Positions 1-9,214 are shown, numbered from the stretch's first letter. The stretch is DNA of 64,000 nucleotides from Bradyrhizobium sp. CCBAU 53421 (GCF_015291625.1 NZ_CP030047.1:1054001-1118000), one strand, 5' to 3'. Numbers and translations: made by a program. The notes: generated from the letters alone by a model not told the origin.

Positions 1-36
1 GCGACCTGCGGGAATTGGAACCGGCGCGCCGGTCAG

Positions 37-58
37 TTAACCAGACGTTAGGGTTAAC
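37..58 (+). promoter_or_regulatory. Candidate CtrA-like site upstream of tadD
   Basis: The bases at 37-51 read TTAA, seven bases, then TTAG, one mismatch from the alphaproteobacterial CtrA consensus TTAA-N7-TTAA. A further GGTTAAC follows at 52-58. The site lies 45-65 bases ahead of the tadD start. Assigning it to CtrA is an inference from the motif, and short AT-rich motifs can occur by chance. Confidence 0.3.
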
Positions 59-102
59 AGTCTATTGCTGGCGCGCTCGGCTCGATCCATTCGCCCGATT
101 TC

Positions 103-915
103 GTGAGTCACAGTGCCATGCGTCGACAGTCCATTTTGACCCGGCATCTTGCTTCCGCAGCCCTCGTGGCGGTCCTCGCCGCCGGGCTTGGCGGCTGCCA
201 GACCATGTCCGACGTCACCGGATCGATCGCGTCCCGGTCCGATCCGGTGCCCGACGATCCGCGCCGCAATATCGAGGTGTATGGCGAGCGCTATCGCAAG
301 AATCCCAAGGACGTCGACGCCGCGATCGCATACGGCCAGGCGTTGCGCGTGAGCGGACAGCGTTCCCAGGCCTGCGCCGTGTTGGAGCAGGCCACGCTCG
401 CCACCCCCGGCAACAAGCTGCTGCTCGCCGCCTATGGCCGCGCGCTCGCTGACAACGGCAATTCGCAGGCCGCATTCGACGTGCTGAGCCGCGCGCACAG
501 CCCGGACAATCCGGACTGGCGGATATTGTCGGTGCAGGGCACCACGCTCGACAAGCTGAACCGGCACGAGGAAGCGCGGCGCTATTACGCCAGCGCGCTT
601 CGACTGGCTCCGGACGAGCCGTCCGTGCTGTCCAATCTCGGCCTGTCCTACATGCTGACCAAGGAATTGCCGAAGGCGGAGGAGACGCTGCGCCAGGCCT
701 ATGCCAGCGCCCGCGCCGACACCCGCATCCGGCAGAACCTGGCGCTGGTCGTCGGCCTGCAGGGCCGCTTCGCGGAGGCGGAGACTATCGTCAAGGCCGA
801 CCTGCCGGCCGATGAGGCGGCGGCGAACGTCGCCTATCTCCGCGACATGCTGAGCCGCAAGGACGGTCCGCGGATTTCCTCGCGCGCCGCGCCTGTTGTC
901 GCCAAGGACGATTAG
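103..915 (+). CDS. tadD: TadD-like tetratricopeptide-repeat lipoprotein of the Tad pilus
   Basis: A 270-residue protein with a lipoprotein signal peptide: a basic start, a hydrophobic run and a lipobox ending in Leu-Gly-Gly-Cys, with the lipidated Cys at residue 32. The mature part is mostly tetratricopeptide repeats, with the typical alternation of small residues and Tyr/Pro at 34-residue spacing (for example around LGLSYMLTKELPKAEETLRQ). TadD proteins are outer-membrane lipoproteins that support secretin assembly in Tad/Flp pilus machines. The gene converges with the minus-strand cpa/tad block, which supports this role over a generic TPR protein. The start is GTG at 103; an in-frame ATG at 118 is an alternative and keeps the signal peptide. 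Confidence 0.88.
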   Translation: MSHSAMRRQSILTRHLASAALVAVLAAGLGGCQTMSDVTGSIASRSDPVPDDPRRNIEVYGERYRKNPKDVDAAIAYGQALRVSGQRSQACAVLEQATLATPGNKLLLAAYGRALADNGNSQAAFDVLSRAHSPDNPDWRILSVQGTTLDKLNRHEEARRYYASALRLAPDEPSVLSNLGLSYMLTKELPKAEETLRQAYASARADTRIRQNLALVVGLQGRFAEAETIVKADLPADEAAANVAYLRDMLSRKDGPRISSRAAPVVAKDD

Positions 916-932
916 CCGACATGGCGACTTGC

Positions 933-1060
933 CAACTTCCCCTTGAAAAGGGGAGGTTGCTTTGCTCGCGAGAGAAAAGGCGGTGGGGATCTGCTCTCAC
1001 CGCTTGCAGCGGCGTCCGCCGCTGACCCCCATCCCGACCTTCCCCCTTTCAGGGGGAAGG
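933..1060. repeat. Dispersed intergenic repeat, copy 1 of 2
   Basis: Begins with the hairpin CCCCTTGAAAAGGGG, followed by a TTGCTTTGCTCGCGAGAG segment, and ends with a CATCCCGAC plus CCTTCCCCCTTTCAGGGGGAAGG hairpin-like end. The same order of segments recurs at 1162-1292. It is a non-coding, REP/RIME-like element between the tadD and tadC stop codons. Confidence 0.8.
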
Positions 1061-1068
1061 AGCAGAAC

Positions 1069-1157
1069 CGTAGCCCGGATGAAACGCAGCGCAATCCGGG
1101 GCGCTGTAACCGCGGATGGTCCTCTTCCGGATTTCGCTTCGCTTCATCCGGGCTACG
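1069..1157. repeat. Inverted-repeat element with GTAGCCCGGATGAA ends
   Basis: The left end reads CGTAGCCCGGATGAA and the right end TTCATCCGGGCTACG, its exact reverse complement, so the about 89-base element can fold into a long hairpin. A second internal pairing (CGCAATCCGG with CCGGATTTCG, imperfect) extends the stem. It sits between the two copies of the CCCCTTGAAAAGGGG repeat. Confidence 0.8.
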
Positions 1158-1161
1158 CAGT

Positions 1162-1292
1162 CCAACCTCCCCTTGAAAAGGGGAGGTCGCTTTGCTCGCG
1201 AGAGCAAAGCGGGTGGGGATCCGATCTCTCCGCAAACTCCGTCGTTTGCCGCTGACCCTCATCCCGACTTTCCCCTTTCCGGGGAAAGGGAA
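1162..1292. repeat. Dispersed intergenic repeat, copy 2 of 2
   Basis: Second copy of the 933-1060 element in the same orientation, starting with CCTCCCCTTGAAAAGGGGAG and ending with the CCCCTTTCCGGGG hairpin. The two copies differ in the internal region around 1235-1250. It lies immediately before the tadC stop codon. Confidence 0.8.
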
Positions 1293-1315
1293 GGCCGCCG
1301 GCGCAGTGCGCGGGC

Positions 1316-2290
1316 TCAATGCATCGTGGCGATCTTGATGTAGGACGGCCCGAGGATCACGATGAACAGGCAGGGCAGGAAGAACAGGATCATCGGCACG
1401 GTCAGCTTGGGCGGCAGTGCCGCCGCCTTCTTCTCGGCCTCGTTCATCCGCATATCGCGATTTTCCTGCGCCATCACGCGCAGGCTCTGGCCGAGCGGGG
1501 TGCCGTAGCGTTCGGATTGCTGCAAGGCCATGCAGACCGATTTCACGCCTTCGAGCCCGGTGCGGCGCGCCAGGTTCTCGTAGGCGGACTTGCGGTCCTG
1601 CAAATAGGACAGCTCGGCGGTCGTCAGGGCGAACTCTTCCGACAGCGCGATCGACTGGCCGGCGATCTCGTTGGCCACCTTCCGGAACGCGACCTCGACC
1701 GACATGCCCGACTCGATGCAGATCAGCAGCAGGTCGAGCGAATCAGGGAAGGCGCGCTTGATCTGGAGTTGGCGCTTGGAGATCGCGTTCTTCAGGAACA
1801 GCATCGGCGCCTGGAGGCCGGCATAGGCCGCACCGACGCAAATGCCGATCTTGAGCGTGAGCGACCAGTTCGCGCCGGCGATGAAGAACGTATAGATGAT
1901 GGCGCCGAGCAGCAGCACGATCGGTGTCACGGCGCGGGCGAACAGGAAGGTGACGTAGGGCGCGTGGCCGCGATAGCCCGCCATCACGAGCTTCTCGAGC
2001 GCCGCTTCCTGGGCGAGCCATTTCGTGAGGTTGAGATCGTCCACCACCCTGGAGACGACCTGCTTCGGGGTCTGCCGCAGCGCCACCTTCTCGGTCTTGG
2101 AGAGACGTTCGCGCTCGCGCTGCCGGAGGCGCTCGCGCTCGCTGGCGACGGCCTTCATGCGCTTGTTGAGGTCGCCGCCGGCGAGCAGCGGCATCACCAG
2201 CGTGTAGACCGTCGCGCTTGCCGCGAAAAAGGCAAGCAGCATGGTCATGAACCTGACGTCGTGGAGCTTGGCGATCAGAATATCAATCAT
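1316..2290 (-). CDS. tadC: TadC inner-membrane pilus assembly protein (type II secretion F family)
   Basis: A 324-residue protein with hydrophobic segments near the N terminus (about residues 14-35), in the middle (about 115-165) and at the C terminus (about 295-320), flanking a cytoplasmic four-helix T2SSF domain with the family core around FPDSLDLLLICIESGMS. TadC works with TadB as the inner-membrane platform energised by the CpaF/TadA ATPase. The gene is the last of the minus-strand cpa block, ten bases after tadB. The N-terminal cytosolic linker (about residues 40-80) is rich in Arg, Glu and Lys. Confidence 0.93.
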   Translation of the reverse strand: MIDILIAKLHDVRFMTMLLAFFAASATVYTLVMPLLAGGDLNKRMKAVASERERLRQRERERLSKTEKVALRQTPKQVVSRVVDDLNLTKWLAQEAALEKLVMAGYRGHAPYVTFLFARAVTPIVLLLGAIIYTFFIAGANWSLTLKIGICVGAAYAGLQAPMLFLKNAISKRQLQIKRAFPDSLDLLLICIESGMSVEVAFRKVANEIAGQSIALSEEFALTTAELSYLQDRKSAYENLARRTGLEGVKSVCMALQQSERYGTPLGQSLRVMAQENRDMRMNEAEKKAAALPPKLTVPMILFFLPCLFIVILGPSYIKIATMH

Positions 2291-2299
2291 GCTGCACCG

Positions 2300-3277
2300 T
2301 CAGAAATCGAAGTTGATCATCTTCTTCATCACCAGCACGCCGCAGGTCATCCAGAGGGCGCAGCCAACCAGCATGAGCTGGCCCATCGAGTTGGTCCACA
2401 GCAGGGCGATGTAGTCCGGCGTCGTGAGGAACACGAGGATCATCACGATCGGCGGCAGCGAGCCGATGATCGCGGCGGAAGCCTTCGCTTCCATCGACAT
2501 CGCCTGGATCTTCTCGGCCATCTTCTTGCGGTCGCGCAGCACCCGCGACAGGTTGCCGAGCGCTTCCGACAGATTGCCGCCGGACTTCTGCTGGATCGCG
2601 ATCACGATGCCGAAGAAATTCGCCTCCGGCAGCGGCATGCGTTCGTAGAGCCGCGCGCAGGCCTCGCCGAGCGGCATGCCGATCGCCTGGGTCTCGATGA
2701 TCGCAAGAAACTCGCTGCGCAGCGGCTCGGGTGCGTCGTTGACGACCGCCTTGAGCGATTCGAACAGCGGCAGGCCGGCCTTGATGCCGCGCACGATGAC
2801 GTCGACGGCGTCGGGCAGCGACTTCAGGAAGGCCTTTTCCCGCCGCTTCTTCAGGAAGCCGAGCAGCCAGCGCGGCAGGCCGAGACCCATGGCAAAGCCG
2901 ATGCCGGCGGCACCGAGCAGGCCTCCGCCGACCATGAACGCCACGGCGAACCCGAACAGGCCGAGCCCGCCGGAGATCATCCAGAATTTCTGCTCGGACC
3001 ACTCCAGTCCGGCCTGCGAGATGCGCAGGCCGAGCGGGACTTTCTTGTCCTTCTGCCGCCGTGCCTCGAGCTCCTTCAGCGATCCTTCGACCTGCTCGCG
3101 GCGGGAGCGCTGGGTGCGGTCGGTGCTTCGCGTCGTCGACGGTTCGCTGCGCGCCACCGATGCGCGGCGCGACTCGGCCTTCTTCTCTCCCGAGAGGTAG
3201 GGATAGAGGAAGACCCAGGCGATGCCGCCCACGGTGGTGGCGGCGAGGAAGGCCAGGGCGAGGGTTTGCGTCTGCAT
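2300..3277 (-). CDS. tadB: TadB inner-membrane pilus assembly protein (type II secretion F family)
   Basis: A 325-residue protein with an N-terminal membrane segment (about residues 5-25), a central hydrophobic pair (about 105-150), a T2SSF domain with the hallmark stretch LPDAVDVIVRGIKAGLPLFE, and C-terminal membrane helices. The conserved GGNLSEALGNLSRVLRDR helix is typical of the family. TadB pairs with TadC in the Tad pilus platform. The gene lies between cpaF (11-base gap) and tadC (9-base gap) on the same strand, so co-translation in one operon is likely. Confidence 0.93.
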   Translation of the reverse strand: MQTQTLALAFLAATTVGGIAWVFLYPYLSGEKKAESRRASVARSEPSTTRSTDRTQRSRREQVEGSLKELEARRQKDKKVPLGLRISQAGLEWSEQKFWMISGGLGLFGFAVAFMVGGGLLGAAGIGFAMGLGLPRWLLGFLKKRREKAFLKSLPDAVDVIVRGIKAGLPLFESLKAVVNDAPEPLRSEFLAIIETQAIGMPLGEACARLYERMPLPEANFFGIVIAIQQKSGGNLSEALGNLSRVLRDRKKMAEKIQAMSMEAKASAAIIGSLPPIVMILVFLTTPDYIALLWTNSMGQLMLVGCALWMTCGVLVMKKMINFDF

Positions 3278-3288
3278 CCTGCGTTCCC

Positions 3289-4752
3289 CTAGACCGGCGC
3301 CGGCGAGTCGGAGGCGTCCAGCGCCGCCGCAAGCCGCTTCTCTTCATTGTAGTAGCGCGCACGCTCCCAGAAGCGCGGCCGGCCGATGCCGGTCGAGCGG
3401 TGCTTGCCGATGATCTTGCCGTTGGCGTCTTCCCCGACCACGTCGTAGAGGAAGATGTCCTGCGTGATGATGGTGTCGCCTTCCATGCCCATCACCTCGG
3501 TGATGTGGGTGATGCGGCGCGAACCGTCGCGCAGGCGCGCGGCCTGCACGATGATGTCGACGGAGGCGCAGATCATCTCGCGAATGGTGCGCGAGGGAAG
3601 CGAGAAGCCGCCCATGGTGATCATGGATTCGCAGCGCGACAGCGCTTCGCGGGGATTGTTGGCGTGCAGTGTGCCCATCGAACCGTCATGGCCGGTGTTC
3701 ATCGCCTGCAACAGGTCGAACGCCTCGGGTCCGCGGACTTCGCCGACGATGATCCGCTCGGGACGCATACGCAGGCAGTTGCGGACCAGTTCGCGCATCG
3801 TGACCTGGCCTTCGCCCTCGATGTTCGGCGGCCGGGTTTCCAGCCGCACCACATGCGGCTGCTGCAGCTGAAGTTCGGCGGCGTCTTCGCAGGTGATGAT
3901 GCGTTCGTCGTGCTCGATATAGTTGGTCAGGCAGTTCAGCAGCGTGGTCTTGCCCGAACCGGTGCCGCCCGAGATGATCACGTTGCAGCGGACACGGCCG
4001 ATGATCTGCAGGATGGTCGCTCCTTCCGGCGTGATCGCACCGAACTTGACGAGCTGCTCCAGCGTCAGCTTGTCCTTCTTGAATTTGCGGATGGTGAGCG
4101 CGGGCCCGTCGATCGCCAGCGGCGGCACGATGGCGTTGACGCGCGAGCCGTCGGCGAGGCGGGCGTCGCAGATCGGCGAGGATTCGTCGACGCGCCGGCC
4201 GACCTGGCTGACGATGCGCTGGCAGATGTTGAGCAGCTGCTGGTTGTCGCGAAAGCGGATGCCGGTGCGCTGGATCTTGCCGGCGACTTCGATGAACACG
4301 GTGCCCGCGCCATTGACCATGATGTCGGCGATGTCGTCGCGCGACAATAGCGGCTCCAGCGGGCCGTAGCCGAGCACGTCGTTGCAGATGTCGTCGAGCA
4401 GCTCTTCCTGCTCGGCGATCGACATCACGATGTTCTTGATCGCGATGATCTCGTTGACGATGTCGCGGATTTCCTCGCGCGCCGACTCGCTGTCCAGCTT
4501 GGCGAGCTGGGCAAGGTCGATCGCCTCAATCAGGGCGCCGAAGATCGTCGCCTTGACCTGGTAGTAGTTGTCGGAGCGGCGTGCCTCGACGGCGGGAGCA
4601 GGCGGCGGCTTGGCCGGGGCCAGCGGCGGCGATGATATCGTCGGGGCGGCGGACTCGCGCACCATCGGCGACGAGCCGGCAGGCTCCGGCGTCTGAAAGG
4701 CGGGCTTGGGTGCCCGCAGATCCCCATCGTTTCCGCTACGCTTACCAAACAC
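3289..4752 (-). CDS. cpaF: CpaF/TadA pilus assembly ATPase
   Basis: A 487-residue secretion ATPase of the VirB11/GspE superfamily that powers Flp pilus assembly on the cytoplasmic face. A proline-rich, probably disordered N-terminal stretch (about residues 15-57) precedes the helical N-terminal domain. The Walker A motif GGTGSGKT is at residues 262-269. An Asp/Glu box, the Walker B region ([16 protein letters not shown]) and the His box ([18 protein letters not shown]) follow in the order expected for TadA. The gene is in the cpa operon, 24 bases downstream of cpaE and 11 bases ahead of tadB. Confidence 0.96.
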   Translation of the reverse strand: MFGKRSGNDGDLRAPKPAFQTPEPAGSSPMVRESAAPTISSPPLAPAKPPPAPAVEARRSDNYYQVKATIFGALIEAIDLAQLAKLDSESAREEIRDIVNEIIAIKNIVMSIAEQEELLDDICNDVLGYGPLEPLLSRDDIADIMVNGAGTVFIEVAGKIQRTGIRFRDNQQLLNICQRIVSQVGRRVDESSPICDARLADGSRVNAIVPPLAIDGPALTIRKFKKDKLTLEQLVKFGAITPEGATILQIIGRVRCNVIISGGTGSGKTTLLNCLTNYIEHDERIITCEDAAELQLQQPHVVRLETRPPNIEGEGQVTMRELVRNCLRMRPERIIVGEVRGPEAFDLLQAMNTGHDGSMGTLHANNPREALSRCESMITMGGFSLPSRTIREMICASVDIIVQAARLRDGSRRITHITEVMGMEGDTIITQDIFLYDVVGEDANGKIIGKHRSTGIGRPRFWERARYYNEEKRLAAALDASDSPAPV

Positions 4753-4776
4753 GACGTCTTGACTCCACGCGGACCA

Positions 4777-6045
4777 CTATTTGGACCGCAGCTTTTCGAG
4801 CAGGGGCGACAGGAAGGACCCCCTCGGCTTCTTGGTCTCGCCGCGGCCTGTCAGCCGTTGCGCCATCTGCAGAAACATCTCGACCGCGCGGTGATTGGCG
4901 GAGATCTCCGCGATCATCTGGCCGTTGTTGGCGGCTGAACCGAAGATCTGCGGATCGAACGGAATGGCGGCGATCGGCTGGCTTTCGATCGCCTTGGCGA
5001 ATTCGCCTGCCGCGATCTCCGGACGCTTCGGCACGCCGACCTGGTTCAGGCAGTACAGCGGCGCGCGGTCGTTCGGCCGCGACGCCTTCAGGAGGTCGAA
5101 CATGTTCTTGGCGTTGCGCAAATTGGCGAGGTCGGGCGCCGCCACGATCAGGATGTCGTCGGCCGCGATGAGCGCGCGCTTGGTCCAGCCGGACCATTGG
5201 TGCGGCACGTCGAGCACGATGCAGGGCATCGTGGTGCGCAGCGTGTCGAAGATCGCATCGAACGCCTCGGCGCCGAAATCGTAGACCTTGTCGAGCGTCG
5301 CCGGCGCCGCCAGCAGGCTCAGATGGTCGGTGCATTTCGACAGCAGGCGGTCGACGAAGGCGGTATCGACGCGGTCCGGCGAGAACACGGCATCCGCGAT
5401 GCCCTGCGCCGGATCCTGGTTGTAGTTGAGGCCGGCGGTGCCGAACGCAAGGTCGAGATCGGCGACCACGGAATCGAGCGCCAGATCGCGGGCGATCGCC
5501 CAGGCGACATTGTGGGCGATCGTCGAAGCGCCGACGCCGCCCTTCGCGCCGACCACGGCGACGACGCGGCCGACTGCCTTGGCTTCCGGCGCCGAGAACA
5601 GGTTGCAGACCGCGCGCACCACGTCGATCGCATGTGCCGGCGCGATCACGTAGTCGCTGACGCCGCGGCGTACCAGCTCGCGATACAGCGTGACGTCGTT
5701 GACCCGGCCGATCACGACCACTCGGGTGCCCGCGTCGCATACCGTGGCGAGCTGGTCGAGCCCGGCCAGAATGTCGCTGCGGCCCTCGGTCTCGAGGATG
5801 ATGACGTTGGGCGTCGGCGCCGAGCGATAGGCCTCGATGGCCGCCGCCATGCCGCCCATCTGGATCTTGAGGTGGGCCTTGGCGAGCCGGCGATCCTCGC
5901 CCGCCGACTGCACGGCAGCGGCGGTCTCGACCGTTTCGCAGAACGCCTGGACCGAAACCCGTGGCGCCGGAGCAATATGGTCGTCCACGCCCTGCGGCGG
6001 GGCGTCCGTCTGCTCTTCGGAGTTTTGCTGCGCGTAGGTGATCAT
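4777..6045 (-). CDS. cpaE: CpaE/TadZ pilus localisation protein, MinD/ParA-like
   Basis: A 422-residue protein with an N-terminal receiver-like atypical domain (about residues 30-145) and a C-terminal MinD/ParA-like P-loop domain. The deviant Walker A reads AKGGVGAST: the signature Lys of the ParA family is kept, but the usual P-loop Lys is Ala. This is known in CpaE/TadZ proteins and suggests weak or no ATP hydrolysis. CpaE places the Tad machine at a cell pole. The start ATG overlaps the cpaD stop by four bases (ATGA), showing translational coupling. Confidence 0.93.
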   Translation of the reverse strand: MITYAQQNSEEQTDAPPQGVDDHIAPAPRVSVQAFCETVETAAAVQSAGEDRRLAKAHLKIQMGGMAAAIEAYRSAPTPNVIILETEGRSDILAGLDQLATVCDAGTRVVVIGRVNDVTLYRELVRRGVSDYVIAPAHAIDVVRAVCNLFSAPEAKAVGRVVAVVGAKGGVGASTIAHNVAWAIARDLALDSVVADLDLAFGTAGLNYNQDPAQGIADAVFSPDRVDTAFVDRLLSKCTDHLSLLAAPATLDKVYDFGAEAFDAIFDTLRTTMPCIVLDVPHQWSGWTKRALIAADDILIVAAPDLANLRNAKNMFDLLKASRPNDRAPLYCLNQVGVPKRPEIAAGEFAKAIESQPIAAIPFDPQIFGSAANNGQMIAEISANHRAVEMFLQMAQRLTGRGETKKPRGSFLSPLLEKLRSK

Positions 6046-6794
6046 TTTCCTGTGTCGCTTAGCTTGGCCCTGTCGGCCTCGGGATACGTTGTCGCTGTCG
6101 TGGTGCCCTTGCGATACTTGTCGAAGGCGATATTGCGGCGCGACGTGTAGGCGGGGGTCTCCGCGCGCGGCTGCACGAGGTCAGTCGGGTCTTCGACCAT
6201 GGCTGCAAGGTTGCGCTGATTGGCGCAGCCGAAATTGTAGTATTGCTTGTTCTGGATGTAGGACCCGTTGTGGATCGACGGGCCGAGATCTTCGGGCCAC
6301 AGACCGCACGGCCCGGCCTGCGCCTTCATCTTCGGATAGTTGACGCGGATCGCGGGCATCAGGCGCGGATTCTCGGGATGGTATTTGCGCACGAGGATTC
6401 CGCGCGGCGGCACGCCGGCGGCGGCGAAGGTCGCCTGGATCTCGCGCAGCGATTCCTGGGCCGGCCGGGCGTTCGGCGTGTCGGCGGGAACGTCGATGGT
6501 GACGGCGCCGGTGCCCTCGCGCATCCAGTCCTGCGCCATTCCCATCACCTCGGCGCGCTGCTCCGCGGTCAGGCCGCCGCGGCTGCGGCCGACGAAGACC
6601 ACGATCGAGCGATCCGCCTCGGTCACCGCGATCGGGTGACGCAGGCGATAGTCGGCCGGCGCGTCGACCATCGCGAAACTGTTGTCGGCGGCGTGCTGGC
6701 AGGCGCCGAGCGTCAGGGCAAGGCCGACGAGCGCTCCCGCGAGACCGGCGGTGCGCTTGTAATCGGCGGATGTTCTGGGTGTGGTCTGTGTCAT
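6042..6794 (-). CDS. cpaD: CpaD pilus assembly lipoprotein
   Basis: A 250-residue predicted lipoprotein with lipobox Leu-Gly-Ala-Cys (Cys at residue 32). It matches the CpaD family by its DYRLRHPIAV stretch near the mature N terminus and its C-terminal NFGCANQRNLAAMVEDPTDL segment. CpaD is an outer-membrane-associated partner of the CpaC secretin. It sits between cpaC (8-base gap) and cpaE (4-base overlap), the standard alphaproteobacterial order. Confidence 0.92.
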   Translation of the reverse strand: MTQTTPRTSADYKRTAGLAGALVGLALTLGACQHAADNSFAMVDAPADYRLRHPIAVTEADRSIVVFVGRSRGGLTAEQRAEVMGMAQDWMREGTGAVTIDVPADTPNARPAQESLREIQATFAAAGVPPRGILVRKYHPENPRLMPAIRVNYPKMKAQAGPCGLWPEDLGPSIHNGSYIQNKQYYNFGCANQRNLAAMVEDPTDLVQPRAETPAYTSRRNIAFDKYRKGTTTATTYPEADRAKLSDTGK

Positions 6795-6802
6795 CGTCCG
6801 CC

Positions 6803-8293
6803 TCAGTCGGTAATGAAGCCGTAGGTGCCGCGGTAATTCCGCGCCGGCTCGGTGCGGCCGGGCACGCCGTAGATGCGATTGAGGCTGCCGAGCAGGTCGG
6901 CCTGCGGATCGGAGGCGTTGGCGAAGCCGTCATCGGGGCGCGACAGGTCCTTCTGCGCCACGGCGCGAACCACATAGGGCGTCACCAGGACCATCAGTTC
7001 GGTCTGGTTGTTGACGAAGTCGCGGCTGCGGAACAGCGTGCCGAGCACCGGGAGCGACGCCAGCCCGGGAAGGCCGTTGATCGCCTGCTTGGTCTGGTCC
7101 TGGATCAGGCCGGCCATCGCCATCGAGCCGCCCGAGGGAATTTCCAGCGTGGTCTCGGCGCGGCGGGTCTTGATCGACGGGATCGTCGTGCCGCCCGCGC
7201 CGCCGGTCAGCGCGTTCTCGGTCGAGACTTCCGACACTTCCGTCATCACGCGCAGGCTGATCCGTCCTTCGGTCAACACCACCGGCGTGAAGTTGAGCGA
7301 AATGCCGAATTTCTTGAAGCTGACGGTCTGCACGCAATTCCCGATCGTGCCCGTCGACGAGGTCTGACAGGTCACGCCGGTCGGAATTGGAAACTCGCCG
7401 CCGGAGATGAAGGTTGCCGATTCGCCCGAGATCGCGGTCAGGTTCGGTTCGGCGAGCGTCCGCACCACACCGGCGCTTTCCATCGCGCGGATCGTCGCCG
7501 ACACCGACGATCCGAACGACGTGGTGAGCGCGTTGCCGGCCACCAGCGGCGAGCTGTTCGCGGTGAACGGGTTGCTGTTGGCGAATTTCACCACGGTCGT
7601 GCCGTAGTTGAGGTTGGCGGTGAGGTCGATGCCGAGCTGCTTGATCAAGCTGCGCGCGACTTCGGCCACCGTGACTTTCAGCATCACCTGGTCGCGGCCG
7701 CGGACCGCGATGGAGTTCACGACCTTGTCGGGGCCGCCGACCAGCCGCTGGGCGATCTCGCCGGCCTGCTGCGCCTCGACCGGGGTCGCCGCGCTGCCGG
7801 TCAGCACGACGCCGTCGGCAACACCTTCGATCTGGATATCGGAATTCGGCAGTGCCGCACGCAGCGCGGCGCGCACGCCGTTGAGATCGCGCTTGACCGC
7901 GATGTCATAGGCCGCGATCTGCTGACCGGCGGCGTCGAAGAATACGATATTGGTCTGGCCGACCGTCGCGCCGATGATATAGGCGCGTTGCGCCGAGCGG
8001 ACCACGGCATTGGCGATCTTGGGATCGGCGACCAGCACGTCCTTGATGTCCCTCGGCAGATCGATCACGATCGATTTGCCGACGCCGAGCGAGAGAAAAC
8101 GGGCGTTCATCTGGCCGCCATCAGACGATGCCGCAGGGGCGGGCGCCGCGCGATAATCGCTCGCCAGCACCGGCGTCAGCGCCGGGTTGAGCGAGAGCGC
8201 CGTGACGGCCGAGAACGACAATGCGCGGACCATGAAGGCCCGTATCGTCCGTTGAGTTGCCCCGCCCTTCATCACGTGTGTCCTCATGGTCAC
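6803..8293 (-). CDS. cpaC: CpaC/RcpA outer-membrane secretin of the Tad pilus
   Basis: A 496-residue secretin with an N-terminal signal peptide (cleavage probably near the Ala-Ser at about residue 44). An N0-type pilus-formation domain follows (about 60-130, including the KSIVIDLPRDIKDVLVADP stretch), then a BON-like segment (about 130-200). The C-terminal secretin domain ends with the conserved VPVLGTLFRS-type motif (here LPVLGTLFRSRDF) and a ELMVLVTPYVV strand. It forms the outer-membrane pilus channel. The GTG start at 8293 overlaps the cpaB stop by four bases; an in-frame ATG at 8287 is possible. Confidence 0.95.
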   Translation of the reverse strand: MTMRTHVMKGGATQRTIRAFMVRALSFSAVTALSLNPALTPVLASDYRAAPAPAASSDGGQMNARFLSLGVGKSIVIDLPRDIKDVLVADPKIANAVVRSAQRAYIIGATVGQTNIVFFDAAGQQIAAYDIAVKRDLNGVRAALRAALPNSDIQIEGVADGVVLTGSAATPVEAQQAGEIAQRLVGGPDKVVNSIAVRGRDQVMLKVTVAEVARSLIKQLGIDLTANLNYGTTVVKFANSNPFTANSSPLVAGNALTTSFGSSVSATIRAMESAGVVRTLAEPNLTAISGESATFISGGEFPIPTGVTCQTSSTGTIGNCVQTVSFKKFGISLNFTPVVLTEGRISLRVMTEVSEVSTENALTGGAGGTTIPSIKTRRAETTLEIPSGGSMAMAGLIQDQTKQAINGLPGLASLPVLGTLFRSRDFVNNQTELMVLVTPYVVRAVAQKDLSRPDDGFANASDPQADLLGSLNRIYGVPGRTEPARNYRGTYGFITD

Positions 8294-9087
8294 TTCTGCA
8301 TCGTTGCCTGGTTGGCAACGCCAAAGCGGATGACGTTGATCGTCTCACCGCGCTTCTGCCGGTTGTAGTCGTCGGTCCTGGTTTCGGGCGCGTTGTTGTC
8401 GGCGATGCTGCGCAGCGCCAGCGACAGGACGCCGCTCTGGCGCGCGCGCGCCAGCGTCTCGGTCTGTTCGGGCTTCAGCTCCAGCGTCACCGTCTTGCCG
8501 ATCAGTGCGTTGGTGCCGTCCTTTTCCTTCGGAGCCTGGTCGATCGCGAGCACGCGGACGTTGGTCAGGATCACCTCGGAGTTGACGATGTCGGCGCCGT
8601 TGCGGTCCGGATTCTTGTCCCGCTTCGACAGCAGGACGTCGACGCGGTCATTCGGCAGGATGAAGCCGCCGGCGCCGGTCTCGGGTGAGATTTCGGTCGA
8701 TACCGCCCGCATGCCGGTCGGCAGGATCGCGGCCATGAAGCCGCTGCCGTCGGCCTTGACGAGCTTCTGCTCGCGAATCGGTTCGCCCTGGATGAACGGG
8801 GCGCGCGCGATCGAGCCGGTGACGTCCTTGATCGCGTCGGCGTTGCTGTCCCTGCGCATGAAGCTGGCGCTGGCGGTTGCCGCCGGCCAGGTCTGCCATT
8901 GCAGGTCTTGGGGTTTTACGGCCTGGCCGAGGCCGATGTCGGATTTCGCGACCAGGATGTCGACGGTTGGCAGTTGCGCGACCGGCGGAGGCGGCGCCGG
9001 CTTGTCGTCGCTTCCGCTTGCCAAATAGAGCGCCGCAAGGCCGGCGCAGCCTGCAATTGCCAGGACCAGAATGCGGGCCTTATCCAT
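8290..9087 (-). CDS. cpaB: CpaB/RcpC periplasmic pilus assembly protein
   Basis: A 265-residue protein with one N-terminal membrane segment (about residues 6-23), followed by an SAF domain (about 45-110, with VAKSDIGLGQAVKPQDLQW) and a CpaB C-terminal domain carrying LPNDRVDVLLS-like residues (ILPNDRVDVLLSKRD). RcpC/CpaB proteins act in the periplasm, beside the secretin. The stop overlaps the cpaC start. The 127 bases upstream, before the cpaA stop, hold a possible internal promoter. Confidence 0.93.
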   Translation of the reverse strand: MDKARILVLAIAGCAGLAALYLASGSDDKPAPPPPVAQLPTVDILVAKSDIGLGQAVKPQDLQWQTWPAATASASFMRRDSNADAIKDVTGSIARAPFIQGEPIREQKLVKADGSGFMAAILPTGMRAVSTEISPETGAGGFILPNDRVDVLLSKRDKNPDRNGADIVNSEVILTNVRVLAIDQAPKEKDGTNALIGKTVTLELKPEQTETLARARQSGVLSLALRSIADNNAPETRTDDYNRQKRGETINVIRFGVANQATMQK

Positions 9088-9154
9088 TACGCTTCACTTT
9101 CCACATGACGCCGCGACGCTGCCGCCGCCGTGATGGGAGTTGACCAGCTATTCG

Positions 9155-9169
9155 TCAAAGCATGGTTAA
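9155..9169 (-). promoter_or_regulatory. Candidate CtrA-like site upstream of cpaB
   Basis: Read on the minus strand this is TTAACCATGCTTTGA, that is TTAA-N7-TTGA, one mismatch from TTAA-N7-TTAA, and it includes TTAACCAT, a frequent form of the CtrA half-site. It lies 68-82 bases upstream of the cpaB start in the cpaA-cpaB gap, which also contains two further TTAAC/GTTAC-like words. The regulator assignment is an inference. Confidence 0.3.
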
Positions 9170-9214
9170 TGAGGCGTATCTAAATCGCCTTAACGAGCGG
9201 TTACCGCTGCTTTC

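Noticed and set aside
1319..3292. Long plus-strand reading frame (about 657 codons) across tadC and tadB
   Set aside because: It is antisense to tadC and tadB, which have complete family signatures. Its composition (Arg, His, Gln, Asp rich) is the typical shadow of GC-rich coding DNA.
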